A stretch of DNA of 64,000 nucleotides, from contig CAKJVC010000143.1 in assembly GCA_918026815.1 (NCBI GenBank), forward strand, positions 186,001-250,000, written 5' to 3'. The notes under the pieces are model-generated. The model was not told the origin of the DNA. It saw only the letters and a list, made by a program, of their open reading frames with translations, and searched no databases. The translations under genes and the position numbers were made by a program. This DNA is from Chalara sp. BL73 (taxonomy: Eukaryota; Ascomycota; Leotiomycetes; Helotiales). Within the stretch, counting starts at the first letter, position 1; every line of letters starts with the position of its first letter. Shown in pieces: positions 11,456 through 22,277 of the stretch.

Positions 11456-12041
11456 ATGACGGAACAAGCACGCTGGAAATCTACAGTATATGTTGGCGGT
11501 TTAGCTCCAATGGTCACAGCTGCAAGTCTTCAGGCTGCATTTTTACCCTTTGGAGAAATTGCAGATGTCTCTTTACCGTAAGTTGCTGAACTATTCTTGT
11601 CTAGCCGGTCATATTGAAGATTTTTTAAATTTTTAAATTTTTTTTATAGAAAACCAGAAGGCCCAAACTCTACAGAGCTTCACAGAGGGTTCGGATACGT
11701 AGAATTTGAGGATCCAGAGGATGTTAAAGATGCCATTGACAATATGGACCAAGCCGAGCTATTCGGGAGAGTAATCAAAGTGAACGCGGCAAAGCCACCA
11801 AAGAATGCCAATGAAGGCCTAGGAAGCAAAACAGCTTTATGGGAACAGGTGACTATGCATTACGCTACCACAAATCAGCATACATTAACATTTATAACAG
11901 GAGGGTTGGCTTGCAGAGAACGCAGTTAGCGAGGAAGACAAGCTAGCCGCGGAAAGAGCAAAATCAGGTACGGAGGATAAGCCGTATGATCCAATGGAAG
12001 GTCTTGAGGGACTAGATGTTGCGGGACCAAAGCCAGCGTAA
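11456..12041 (+). CDS. RRM protein resembling the RNA-binding half of cyclophilin E
   Basis: Three exons (11456-11577, 11650-11848, 11901-12041) give 153 residues. One RRM fills residues about 7-85. RNP2 is VYVGGL, RNP1 is RGFGYVEF, and the motif LFGRVIKVNAAKP closes the fold, as in the RRM of human PPIE/Cyp33. The residues after the RRM (ALWEQEGWL) also match the linker seen in PPIE, but no peptidyl-prolyl isomerase domain follows; an acidic tail ends the protein. In fungi such stand-alone proteins are likely spliceosome-associated by homology. I chose the ATG at 11456 because the upstream in-frame ATG (11393) adds residues unlike the family. The first intron is T-rich before its acceptor. 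Confidence 0.85.
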
Positions 12042-12329
12042 CAGGAAACAGAATTATTAAATTTGGCGTTTGAAGGATATGCATTGGATTGGCGTTTCGA
12101 GGCAGAGATACCAAGGGTAAAAAGTGAAGGTAGAGAATGCGAAATATTGTCTCATAGAACTGCTGCTTAGGTAGCATGATCACAAAGCTTTATAGTGAAA
12201 AACAAGGCGCATTGACTATATACACATTGGCGAGAGCCTCCGTTCACCCCAAACCAAAGCTGATCCGTAAATCCCTCAACCTCCAATTTGTCCGTAACGA
12301 GTGTGAACATTTGTTTTGCCATGATTGAT

Positions 12330-12824
12330 TTAGTCGGATCTGTTGGAGCGGGTGAGACGCATTTGCTTGTCGACAACCAGTTTTCGGCCCAAAGAATAGC
12401 AAGCAAATCCTACAGCAATTCCAACGACGACTCCTTCAATGCTCATTAGCACTGTATCCTAGTATAAGATACCATTCACGTACCAAGGGGAATCAGCTCG
12501 GGTGGGATTCTCTTGAGGGTCCGCAGGCGTTGTGAAATGGTGTGAGCTGTACGTCACAATAAATCAGCCCATTGAACAGCTAATTGCCTCCAACAGTCTT
12601 CTACAGTCTCCACCATTTTCAATATAATAGTGTAAAGATACACGCCAATTCGAATAGCTTGCTAATCCGGATCTACGTACCACTCTGGTCCTCCTTCTGC
12701 ACAGCAAACTGTTAGTGGCATCTACTCAAAAGCTCTGGGAGGGAGCGAATCATACTGGGGCTGCTCGCATCATCCGCTTTGTAGGCTGGAACATTCTGAG
12801 TCTCATCGTAGTAGTAGGCTGCAT
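12330..12824 (-). CDS. small mitochondrial single-pass membrane protein (possible complex I MLRQ-like subunit)
   Basis: Four exons: 12824-12756, 12696-12681 (only 16 nt), 12546-12484 and 12433-12330, giving 83 residues. The N-terminus is Arg/Met-rich with no acidic residues (RLRMFQPTKRMMRAAP), as expected for a mitochondrial presequence. A basic segment, SQRLRTLKRIPPELIPLG, leads into one membrane helix (VVVGIAVGFACYSLG) and a short basic tail. The PLG-helix-R pattern recalls fungal proteins labelled NADH dehydrogenase MLRQ/NDUFA4-like, but the family link is from memory and weak. The gene runs divergently from COX12 with 233 bases between starts, which supports a respiratory role. The exon joins are phase-consistent only with this start. 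Confidence 0.7.
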
Positions 12825-13057
12825 CTTGACTGTTTTATCGGGCAGTTCAAAAGATCTGATATTCTTGTTGTTCTTTTAAACAAAGCTTGAAGTTTGTCGT
12901 TGCTCATGGATGGGTCGGTTGCAAACTTGCCAAGAAATTCTCTAGCCGAAGCTCCAGGTCCTTGAACGACAACACTTCAAATCATCTGATCCTCAATTGA
13001 GTCCTCCACAAGACCCTTCAACCTCTCTAAGCAAGCTCTCCAAATACAATTACCACA
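12825..13057. promoter_or_regulatory. divergent promoter shared by two mitochondrial protein genes
   Basis: Only 233 bases separate the start codons of the small membrane protein and COX12. The right half is CA/CT-rich (for example AACCTCTCTAAGCAAGCTCTCC before 13058), as in many highly expressed fungal leaders. No classical TATA box or CCAAT box is evident. Shared regulation is an inference from the arrangement. Confidence 0.45.
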
Positions 13058-13545
13058 ATGGCCGACGATGGAGAAGAGCGCGTTACCAAACCTTTCAAGT
13101 TCGTGACTGGTAAGACCCAAACGACGCCATCCTGCTGCCAAACAAAATGGTCTGATTGCTAACTTTGCTATAGCTGGTATTTACTTCCTTCCCAATACCT
13201 ACAATTCCTGCCATTGACCTTCATAAAAATAGGCTTCGATGCCCGGTTCCCGAACCAGAACCAAACTAAGCACTGCTGGCAAAACTATGTCGACTACCAC
13301 AAATGCATTCTAGCTAAGGGAGAGGACTTCGCGCCATGCCGTCAAGTACGTTGAGGTCAATTGATTGAAACGCACCTTCTGACCGAATAACTAGTTCTTC
13401 CTCGCCTACAAGTCTCTATGCCCAAGCGCCTGGGTCGAAAGATGGGATGATCAGCGTGGTAAGTGTGAACGCTTCGTCGGGTTGTGGATAAAGCTCATAC
13501 TCATTCACAGATGCCGGGACCTTCCCAACTCGTCTCGATCAATAG
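13058..13545 (+). CDS. COX12: cytochrome c oxidase subunit VIb (Cox12)
   Basis: Cox12 is a small intermembrane-space subunit of complex IV at the dimer interface. Exons: 13058-13109, probably 13174-13176, 13233-13345, 13395-13458 and 13511-13545, giving 88 residues (87 without the microexon). The core [20 protein letters not shown] has the CX9C pair and is followed by the CX10C pair [12 protein letters not shown], the twin-Cys helices oxidised by Mia40. The stretch 13110-13232 can be removed as one intron or as two introns around a CTG microexon between ACT-G and GC-TTC; the microexon adds one Ala, giving VTAGFDARF, the form I associate with related fungi. Both versions keep the frame. The gene is divergent from another small mitochondrial protein. 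Confidence 0.92.
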
Positions 13546-13719
13546 AAGTGCATCAATCATATGGAATAGAGGAGAATAGGATGGAAAGATTGTGCAAAGA
13601 CTGTGTATCATAGGAGGTCATTCACCTGGAATCGATCTGCCGGACAATACTGCAAGATTTCCTAATCTGTACAACGGTGCAAATTACAATCTACTTGCTC
13701 TTGTGATACCTCATTTACT

Positions 13720-15523
13720 TTATTTTTCTGCCCGCAATCGATCATACCGCAGCACAGCTCCAAGAAGGACTTGACCCCCATTTCCGACATCCTCAGGACT
13801 GGAATATTCAGCAGGATTGTGGCTCACACCATCTCTACAAGGAACAAAAATCCTAAGTTATTTGTCAGAATGTCTCTTTTTGGAAGACTCTGTACCTACA
13901 TGGAAGTCGGAGCCCGTCTTGAGGTATATACGCTGTCATGCCCGGCTCCTGAGGTCATTCTTTGCACTTGCGTCCCTGCGTTCGTTCCCAGCACGCTTCT
14001 CGCGCTAGCTTCTACACATGTAACGCAATCTTCGTGGAATTTTGTTGCTGGTGAATCTGTGTCAAGCTGCCAATCCACAGAGCATCCTCTTCCCGTTGTT
14101 CCAAGAGAGTTAACACTTCCAATATCCTCCCCTGCAGCTATCCTTGCAAACCCCTTTCTCAAAGCGGTCTCAAGCTCCAGTAGCCTCGAATCTTCTTTGG
14201 ACCGTATGTCTAGTGAGAATTGAACCCATCCAGGAACTGTATTAGTTGATCCTGGCTTCAGTGTTAAGATCCCAGTAGAAGCTAGACATCCTAACTCAGT
14301 CGCCTTGTTATGGCTATGAAGGATCAATTTTGCTGCAGTAAGCATAGCATCGGATCGATTAGTAAAGTCAGTAGTTCCTGTATGGCAATCTCGTCCTTTA
14401 ACGGTGATGGTAAACCATTTGTAAGCCTGGACACCCTCCACAGCGCCAATCTTTCCACCCGAGGCTTCCAGAATCGGTCCTTGTTCGATATGAAGCTCGA
14501 AGTGAGCTCCGATAGGGTTTACTTTATGATTTGCTTCTAAGGAACCCAAGTAGCCTATTCTCTCTAGCTCAGACTTCTGAGTTACTGCTCCACCACCAAC
14601 CTCTCCCAGATTATGGCCTTTTTCCACTGAGATTGCACCAGCCCACACACCGGACGCGACCATTGAGATTGGAAATCGGGCGCCCTCTTCATTAGTCCAG
14701 TTAATGCATCCCACATCATACTCAGTCTCGATGTTCTTATCGTTTAATGTCTTCAGCATTTCAATACCAGCGTGAACACCAAGAATACCATCATATCGTC
14801 CTCCTGTTGGCTACTATTATCAGTGGAAAGTATTTTCAGGTACCCATTCAGCTCACCTGGGTATCAAGGTGCGATCCAGCATACGTAGGAGGGCCTTGCT
14901 TCCTACCGGGTCTTACGGCAAAGATGTTGCCTAGATATCAATCAATCGGTAGAATGTCTAAAACGACTCTGCAAGAATTTACATACCCATATTATCAATC
15001 TTGGTTTTGCATCCTAAATCTTCGGTAGTCCTCACAAACCAGTCTCGGACTTGCTTATCTGCATCAGATAATGCCAGGCGATGCATACCGATATCAGTAG
15101 GGTTTCTATACACGATTAGCAATTCAGCAATGATATGTAGGTTTCACTCCAATATTAAGACTTGAATATGGAATTTTCCATGACATTATGAGATCTTGAG
15201 ATTTCTAGCCTCACACAACTATATAGTATGTAAAGATACGGAAATAGAGAACTAACTCACTCTCCCCATCTTTCTCCTTTGCCCCATTTACATGTAGAAT
15301 GTAAGTCGTTCCAGAGCCTCTCTCTATCGATTTTGATATCGGACAATTGCTCTTCCATTAAATCAATTGTTCTTATGTGCCTCAAGCATGTTGCTGAGAA
15401 TTTCCTCAAGTATACTGGTGATATAGCATGGCTTGGCCTGAAGTTGAATGGCGCACGAAGGCAGTGAGATAGCCTCAAGGCTTGATGTACTGGCGACATG
15501 TACTGCATAGTCCACGATTTCAT
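13720..15523 (-). CDS. M20-family N-carbamoyl amidohydrolase / beta-alanine synthase
   Basis: Five exons: 15523-15261, 15105-14987, 14930-14857, 14810-13900 and 13852-13720, giving 499 residues. Family motifs appear in order: HLDTQPTGGRYDG (zinc His and Asp), NEEGARF (catalytic Glu pair), ELHIEQGP (His), a dimerisation domain with GRDCHTGTT, and SGAGHD (His, Asp) near the end, followed by MIFVPCRDGVSHNPAE. This is the hydantoinase/carbamoylase group that includes Lachancea Pyd3 beta-alanine synthase and allantoate amidohydrolase. The substrate (N-carbamoyl-beta-alanine, allantoate or an N-carbamoyl amino acid) cannot be read from sequence. The N-terminal 55 residues contain Arg, Ser and His and few acids, so mitochondrial import is possible; a later in-frame Met (LMEEQL) would make a cytosolic form. 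Confidence 0.88.
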
Positions 15524-15837
15524 TTAGAAAAGAAAAAGATAAAAGCCCGCAAAGCAGAAAATTCCTTGGGTATATAAAGTTAATCAATCTTGGCCCACAG
15601 AGAACTGGCTGAGAGTGGGTCATGTGAGCTAAGGCGCCTAAGTTACAAGTTCAGATAGGTGCTATCAATACCTATCGAAGCCGCAAATTCTTTCAGAAGA
15701 TATTGACTAGATGAAAAAAAGGTCCTATAGTAGTTTTTTATCGCTATTCCGCTAGAGATAGATCATGCATAGGTGCTCCGAATTCCATAACGCCACGCTT
15801 GATAATACATAAGTAACAAAATCACTTGGCTTTCCCC
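15524..15837. other. intergenic, nothing recognised
   Basis: 314 bases between the start of the carbamoylase gene and the end of SDE2, both on the minus strand. No coding or RNA signal is seen. It should contain the carbamoylase promoter and the SDE2 3' region. Confidence 0.5.
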
Positions 15838-16821
15838 CTACGCCTTCGTCTTTCCCTTTCCTTTTTCCTTGGCTGGTGCTTTAGCTTTAGCTTTTCCTCT
15901 TCCCTTTGTAGGAGCTGGAGGTGTTGATTCCTTAGCAACTTCCTCCTCCTCCTCCTCCTCCTCCTCAATATCTGCCATTTTAGCAGTATCCTCTTCCTCA
16001 TCCTCTTCATCACTACTCATGAATTCATCGTCGTCGTCGAATCCGAAAAATTTTCTCGGCCTAGGCTTGGCTTCTGCTTCTGAAGGAGGAGTGGTATCTT
16101 TTGAGCTTGTTCCTTGCATAACCTCGTCCTCCTCACTGTCCGAGCTACCTCCTGAAGTTGCGCCGGCCGAGACGCTCAGCAAGTTATCCTTGTAGTTTCC
16201 TGACTTCATGGCAAGAAGCACAGCATCCCTGGTCCTCTCATTCGCTTCTTCCTTATCCTCCACCCACTTCCCGTCTACTTTGCCCTTATTACCCGATCTA
16301 ATTTCCTCCTCGCGACGCTCCGCCAGCTCAACCACCTGCTCCCATCGTTTCCGTCTTTCCTCCTTTTCTTTCTTTGCCATATCCGGCTTGATAGCTAGGT
16401 ACTCAGCTAGAGCCTTTGCCTCGTTCACCGTTCGTAGTCTACGCCCATCCAAATTTCTGCTTGAGCCATTCTCATCACCTTGTCCACGCTTGCGCTTCGA
16501 GGACATACGACCTCCAGCTGCTCGCAGCTGTGATCCAAATCCTCCTTTACCACCGCACATGGGCAAGGAGAGTCGTAGTGACACAAAGCCATCTTGAGGA
16601 GTTGGTAGTAGGTCAGAGACAGTTGTAGATGCATCCCGAAGGATTTGCTTGTTAGAAATAGTAGTGAGTATAAGCCTATTTTTGTGTGCAGGCAAACGTT
16701 CGCGAACTCGTTGCTGGAGTTCTGAAAGAGTAATGGTGGCGGGGACTGGAAGTGAGAGAGTGGCCGGTAGATCTAGGCCTGGGAATGAGGTCAAAAGAAC
16801 ATTGATTGTTGGAGACGCCAT
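15838..16821 (-). CDS. SDE2: Sde2, ubiquitin-fold splicing and genome-stability factor
   Basis: A single uninterrupted 327-codon frame. Residues 1-90 are a ubiquitin-like fold ending in the Sde2 processing site GGKGGFGS. In fission yeast, cleavage after GG frees a C-terminal Sde2 starting with Lys that joins the spliceosome and helps excise selected introns (established for the family). The conserved stretch [13 protein letters not shown] follows directly, then [22 protein letters not shown], a hallmark of the Sde2 N domain, given here in parts. The remainder is highly charged: a run of about ten Glu encoded by a (CTC)n tract near 15943-15966 on the + strand, acidic DDDDE and SSDEEDEEE blocks, and a Lys/Gly/Ala tail. 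The start codon lies 304 bases from the divergent RPS10 start. Confidence 0.93.
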   Translation of the reverse strand: MASPTINVLLTSFPGLDLPATLSLPVPATITLSELQQRVRERLPAHKNRLILTTISNKQILRDASTTVSDLLPTPQDGFVSLRLSLPMCGGKGGFGSQLRAAGGRMSSKRKRGQGDENGSSRNLDGRRLRTVNEAKALAEYLAIKPDMAKKEKEERRKRWEQVVELAERREEEIRSGNKGKVDGKWVEDKEEANERTRDAVLLAMKSGNYKDNLLSVSAGATSGGSSDSEEDEVMQGTSSKDTTPPSEAEAKPRPRKFFGFDDDDEFMSSDEEDEEEDTAKMADIEEEEEEEEEVAKESTPPAPTKGRGKAKAKAPAKEKGKGKTKA

Positions 16822-17125
16822 AATGCGCAGATGCTACGTGATGATCTGGTAAAATCGCAATGCGAAGGAGCGTAAGTGGAAGTGTTTGTAATTCCAAAGG
16901 CCCAGAACTAGCAGATCCAAATTCAATCCTAGCGTCGCTTTCTCTCAGGCTCCAGCCACTGTGGCTCTGATAGCATCTGATTCAGCTTAGCGTGCCTTGC
17001 CGATTCACGACCCACTTCTCGCTTAGTGTTTACCCTTGTCACCCACACAGATTCTTAAAATCGACGCTGAACTATTTGCATATCCTCTTCGACTTTTCTA
17101 ACAACAATACGGACAAGCCGACAAG
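16822..17125. promoter_or_regulatory. divergent promoter of SDE2 and RPS10
   Basis: 304 bases between divergent starts. The RPS10 side has pyrimidine-rich DNA (TCCTCTTCGACTTTTCTAAC ahead of the ATG) typical of ribosomal-protein leaders. No further element is assigned with confidence. Confidence 0.5.
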
Positions 17126-17740
17126 ATGCTTATTCCAAAGGCAGATCGCAAGAAGATCCATGAGTACCTCTTCCGTGAGGGTGTTCTCGTCGCCAAGAAG
17201 GACTTGTGAGTTCCCCCTCCCAAAAAAAGGTTCAGAAAGATCTTCAATTGCTAACATGGAGTAGCAACCTACCAAAGCACAACGACATCGACACCAAGAA
17301 TCTCTATGTTGTCAAGGCTTGCCAGTCCCTTACCTCCCGCGGTTACGTAAAGACTCAATTCTCATGGCAATACTACTACTACACTCTCACCCCAGAGGGT
17401 CTTGACTATCTCCGCGAGTGGCTCCATCTCCCAGCAGAGATTGTTCCCGCTACACACATCAAGCAACAGCGATCGCACGCTCCTCCTCGTGGAATGATGG
17501 GTGGTGACGGTGAGCGTGAGCGCAAGCCGTTTGGTGGTCGTGGTGGTCGTGGAGGCGGAGACCGTGAAGGTGGCTACAGACGTCGTGATGCTGGAGAGGG
17601 CAAGGAAGGCGCCCCATCTGGAGAGTTCGCCCCTCAATTGTGAGTCTACTTATATAACCTTGCATATAATAGTACTAACAAATGCTAGCCGTGGTGGTTT
17701 CGGGCGTGGTGCTGGACGTGGTGCCCCCCCTCCATCATAG
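17126..17740 (+). CDS. RPS10: 40S ribosomal protein eS10
   Basis: Three exons (17126-17205, 17265-17639, 17689-17740) give 168 residues. The first 95 residues are the S10/plectin winged-helix fold, starting [16 protein letters not shown] and including [19 protein letters not shown] and the aromatic run [11 protein letters not shown]. The C-terminal tail is Gly/Arg-rich with repeated GGRGGR and ends [11 protein letters not shown], a common fungal extension. eS10 sits on the beak of the small subunit near the mRNA entry path. The second intron carries a clear TACTAAC branch point at about 17672-17679 and splits the RG tail. The gene is preceded by a pyrimidine-rich leader shared with divergent SDE2. 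Confidence 0.97.
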
Positions 17741-19032
17741 ATATGGTATTTACATCCGCTTGCTTTGCATTCGACAGATACCTCATGATTTTCTTCAATG
17801 GTTGGGCTGGATAGTAGCGCATCTGGTCGAGTGATAGTAATCGCCGGGGACGTATAGGTCGCAGTGGGAAGTTGACACTTCAAAACTGTCAAATAGCAAA
17901 CGAGCTTCTCCCAAGATTCTCTTTGACACTTCTGGCCGTGAACGAAGAACTTTTCCACCTCACATCAATTTTTAATGTTTTTGGTGACCCTTGAACCTTG
18001 GAATTGCTCAGATGACCATACTCCTTATTTGTACTAACGTTACACGAATAAGCTGAAGTTGTGAAACCGCAATTTCGGACAGAAATCTAGTACTGCTGGT
18101 CAGATGCCATTGCTGATCACAATTTGTGCCTTGCCAAAGAAATAGGCAAATTTACTAGTATGTAAGTAAAACAAAATTTTAGTGTATTTAAGCTAGGAAC
18201 TAGGTGTTCGGCGTATTCTAAGCGCAAACAAAAGCAACGAGAATTATGATAGTCTCGATTGAGGAGTCACCGACTTTCTGCATTCAAGGTTTTGTTATAA
18301 CGTGCATGCAACCTTCAAATTCCTCTCACCTTGGTTCACAGACAGTTGCTAACTCTTGAGATGCCTTCGCGGCCATAGACTAGAAAATAGCTCAGCAGTA
18401 GCGTGTGCTTAGGTGTTGACAGGTTGAGCATCTCTCAATCATAATCCAGGACTCCAAACGCAGGCACCCTGATGACGCTGCCTTGCATAAAAGCCCACGC
18501 TGTGGATTCCAATAGACCAATGGAAAGCTGTCATGCGGTACGCTCTCTAGATCTGATGTTTGGAATAGGACCATGATCAGAAGTGAGCCGTGGATTTGAG
18601 AGTCTGTGAGCAGCGTGCGGGAAGGCTAAGGTTGCTCTGTTGAACTGAGCACTTCCGATTGGCGAATCAACTTTGCGGGCAAGTGATTGAAACACACCGC
18701 CCCCGCTGATAAAAACAATCATCATGCCTGAAAGGTGCTCTCCCCATATCATTCTTGACTCGGTATGACCGTTACCTAACAAGACAATGACGTCCCTGTA
18801 TCAAAGTCGATAAGAGATACCATAACCCCGCCTCGCCTTGCCCCGCCCCTGCCAGAGAAGGAACCGCCCTAGGTCGAGCTCACTCCATTTACCTCCAGAC
18901 TTTATTTACTTCTTCCTCAACTCTTTCCTTTTCTTTGCAAAAGTTGCAATTCAGTAGTCCCTTCCTTCTTGTACAAACCACTTACTTCCATACCGAACAC
19001 ATATCCTTTTCCAATTCAGATAACCTTTCGAG
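17741..19032. other. intergenic, upstream of polyol dehydrogenase
   Basis: 1.3 kb without a supported gene. The last 230 bases form the promoter and CT/CA-rich leader of the dehydrogenase gene; the GC-rich repeats at 18826-18846 are listed separately. Small open frames on both strands look random. Confidence 0.5.
18826..18846. promoter_or_regulatory. two CCCCGC boxes, possible CreA/Mig1 or stress-factor sites
   Basis: CCCCGC occurs at 18826-18831 and 18841-18846, within a C/G-rich run that contrasts with the AT-rich surroundings, about 190-200 bases before the dehydrogenase ATG. This fits the CreA consensus SYGGRG on the opposite strand and also resembles C2H2 stress-element sites. Carbon-source control would suit a polyol dehydrogenase, but binding is inferred only. 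Confidence 0.35.
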
Positions 19033-21137
19033 ATGGCGGCTGCAAACCTTCCAAAGGAGATGAAGGCTCTCAGGTACCCTTCCCTCCTGATCCTACCCCG
19101 CGTTTCTGTCAAGCTATCCTGGGAGCTCAACAAATTTTTATCGCCGCTGGAAAGCACGCTCAACTGCTACGAGCCATCATGAATTCCTAGCAGTTGGATT
19201 GGCCTGGGTTATTGTGCCATTGGCAATCTAGCATAATAATGTTGCTGTGCTTGCCAGCCAGTGGTGCTAGCTCCAGCAGGGCGGTTTTGCAGATGTCCGA
19301 GATTAGTTATTGTTCTTGAGATAGCTTCTATACCCTTTCCGAGTCTTCCTATAGCCTTCCCCTAGATGAATGCACTTCAGGCTAACAACCAATTGCAGAT
19401 ACACAAAGCCAGAGGAGTTCAGCGTCGTTACTGTTCCATTGCCAAGTATGTGCCCCACATTCAGCGTCCTATTCGATTTGTCAATTGGGAATAGTACCAT
19501 GTATGAGGTTTTGGAAGATACTTTACCATGGTGTCGAAGCTTTCAATTCAGCCCCCATCAGTCCATTACTGGGGAAATTCATTTTAGCTTTCAGATTGTA
19601 ACAAATGCCTGGACAGGCTATTGCTGACATGGAGGTTCGCAGAGCTTCGCGACAATGATGTTTTGATCAAGGTCAAAGCATGTGGTGTTTGCGGAACTGA
19701 TTTGCATATCCATGAGGGAGAATTTATTGCCAAGGTAAGCGGGCTCATCGTCCTTTTTATATGAGAATGATTTGAAGCTCTCCACTCTATTTCGAAGAGC
19801 TATTGGCTTGTGGTGCAACTAAGACTCGTCGCGTACAACCTTGATGGCCGCCCTCCTGCAGCTTGATTATTACTCCGCCATATTTACTGACTTTATATAC
19901 GTGCATTAACTAATCACAATATTTTTAGTTTCCACTCATTCCTGGTACGTGTTTGATCCTAATAAAAGTGGTTCCGACATTGGTCGTGCATCTTAAACAT
20001 GCAGCGCCGCGGCATAGGATGTCTGAATCTTGGAGCTTCTCAACTACGCTTCTATTTACTGATGATCTATAGGCCACGAGACTGTTGGTGTTGTTGCAGT
20101 AAGGTCTTCATTCCTTTGTCGCGTATAACTCATATTGATCATACTACCTAGGCAATCGGAAAAGATGTTAAAAACTTCACAGTCGGCGAGCGCGTTGTAG
20201 CTGAGTGAGTTATGTCCAGGTAAAGCTAGACTTGCTACTAATTTTAATAAGTAACTCTGAGCTTTGCAACGAGTGTTTTTATTGCCGCCGCGGACAACTG
20301 CTCCTATGCGAGCATTTTGAAGCTCATGGTGGTAAGTAGTCCAAATATTATTCCCATTTCTCGACGGTACTAACGTTGAGATCTTGATAGTTACAATGGA
20401 CGGTGGTTTCGCTGAGTATTGTGCCTACCCTGCCGGCAAGGTAAGAAAAATATTCAGCCGCTGCGAGTCAGAACTGACACCTATGGCTCTAGGTTTTCAA
20501 GATCCATAATTTATCTGATGTCGATGCCACCCTCCTTGAGCCAGCTTCCTGCGCTGCTCACGGACTTGACAAGATTGCACCAAAACTTGGCTCATCTGTC
20601 CTCATGTTTGGAGCTGGACCCACTGGACTCGTCTTGTCTCAGATGCTTCGTCAAAATGGTGGATGCAACGTAGTCGTTGCTGCCCCTGAAGGTCTCAAGA
20701 TGGAATTGGCTAAAAAACTCGGCGCCGGTGATTCTTACATTGAACTTTCACGTAAGGATCCGGAGGCTCAATTTTCGAAGATTAAGGCAGATCATCCATA
20801 TGGTTTCGATATTGTCGTTGAAGCCACTGGCTCTCCAAAGATCCTCGAGGATGCCATCAATTACGTTCGCCGTGGTGGAAAGCTTGTCGTCTATGGTGTC
20901 TACTCAGCGTCGGCTCGTGTCTCTTGGCCACCTAGCAAGATCTTTGGTGATGAAATTACCATTCTAGGCTCATTCTCAGAGACTTACATGTTCCCCGCTG
21001 CCATTGACTATCTTGATTCTGGAAAAGTCAAGGTTGATGGAATTGTCAACAAGACCTTCAAGCTCGACCAATGGGCTGAATGTCTTGAGTCTATGAAGAA
21101 CAAGAGTGCTATCAAGGCAGCGATCGTCTTCGACTGA
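19033..21137 (+). CDS. zinc-dependent medium-chain polyol dehydrogenase (D-arabinitol dehydrogenase-like)
   Basis: Nine exons: 19033-19073, 19399-19445, 19643-19734, 19929-19944 (16 nt), 20073-20098 (26 nt), 20152-20204, 20252-20331, 20391-20440 and 20493-21137, giving 349 residues. Catalytic zinc ligands lie in [13 protein letters not shown] and GHETVGVV. The structural zinc site is [20 protein letters not shown] (four Cys). The Rossmann fold shows [11 protein letters not shown], followed by an Asp/Glu-free beta2 end (VVVAAPEG), which suits NADP as well as NAD. The overall pattern is closest to fungal arabinitol/sorbitol dehydrogenases such as ARD1, which interconvert sugar alcohols and ketoses in storage or stress metabolism. 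The exact substrate is not determined. The introns are unusually many and long (up to 325 nt) for this organism. Confidence 0.88.
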
Positions 21138-21668
21138 CTGCCGGTAAGATAAAGACAAGCGAATCAGGACCCTTGAAAGTTCCCAACTCCTTGCTATAAC
21201 ATAGTTAAAGCTACTCCTATACCGCTTTATGATGAGCAAATTGAAATACTATTTCATAATGCATCTCGATATGAATTTTCTCTACCTGTGATCTATGTAT
21301 TGTTAAGCATTTAGCATTATGATCGTCTATTAGCAGATGCTAGTCTCCCATGGAGGATAATTGAGGTGATGCAAACACCTGTACTAGCGGTATGACAGCT
21401 ATACGTTGGTATTCTAACACATTTATTTCGCCTGTTGAAAAGGGGGGTGGCTTTTAGGGAGTGAAAATACACTCCTGTAAGTAAGTGTGTAGTAGGATAT
21501 GCTAAGAAGAATAGCGATCGCTGTTCGACTACTCTGAAGAATTTTGGCATAAGTCGAAATTTCTATGAATTCAGGGGTTGCCACAGTGAATTCCAGTCTA
21601 ACATATTTACAATGTACAATTCCTCAACCCCTTCAGACCACGTCACGAAAGTTAATACATCAGCTAGT
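21138..21668. other. intergenic between convergent genes
   Basis: 531 bases downstream of both the dehydrogenase and the small membrane-protein gene. AT-rich 3' flank sequence; no gene, RNA or repeat recognised. Confidence 0.5.
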
Positions 21669-22277
21669 CTAGTAACCGTCCTTTCCCCACTTATTGTATT
21701 GATCATGTAGCTCCTAAAGTGTTATTAGCAAAACTCCATGACCATTCGACATTCTCGAAGTATTTCATACCTTTGGCAGGTTGACATTTGGTACAATGAC
21801 GCTGTGCAAAGCGCTTGGAGCATCCTTGGGAGGGTTCTTCGGGTTCCCTCCTGGGTGGTACTGGTACTTGAAGTGCTCCCGCGCCTGGTCGCCCTGTGTG
21901 CTCTCGGTCTGCCATGGCATGCTTCCGGGCTTGACATTGACCTTTGCCTCTGATGTTGCCGAGGTGGGCTTGCTTCCTGTTATACCTCGTCAGCCGCCTG
22001 TTGACCCTTTCCTCCTCTCACCATCCGATTATATCCGTACCAAAGTAATATCCGGCAAGGCCAAAAGCCCCGGCCATGATCGATCCGAGGATCTGTATCG
22101 AGCAGGTATCAGTATTTTTTTCTGCAGATGCTGCCGGTTGGGGACGGGTAGGAGCTGGTGAGCACGTACGTAGAGTTCGGGATCTCTCTTCGCACCCTTG
22201 TTCAGCACGCCGCTGCCAGCTTTATTAGCTGCTTTGGCGGCTTGAGAAGCGACTTTTCCTGCTGCTTGTGCGGACAT
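21669..22277 (-). CDS. small conserved single-pass membrane protein, function unknown
   Basis: Four exons: 22277-22170, 22092-22041, 21976-21771 and 21713-21669, giving 136 residues. The N-terminus is Ala/Lys-rich (QAAGKVASQAAKAANKAG), amphipathic and without acids, as in mitochondrial signals. One hydrophobic helix, ILGSIMAGAFGLAGYYFG, follows. The rest is hydrophilic: a SMPWQTEST motif, KYQYHPGGNPKNPPKDAPSA and a short end, HDQYNKWGKDGY. The layout (N-terminal presequence, one helix, a polar tail rich in Pro and Tyr) suggests an inner-membrane protein exposed to one side. I do not recognise a named family and assign no function. Splice phases agree at all three introns. Confidence 0.75.

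Noticed and set aside
12756..12907. Longer model of the small mitochondrial gene starting at 12907 in another frame
   Set aside because: It also reads smoothly (with Tyr-rich DAAYYYDE), but the phases downstream do not add up to a whole number of codons. Starting at 12824 fits every exon and gives a mitochondrial-type N-terminus.
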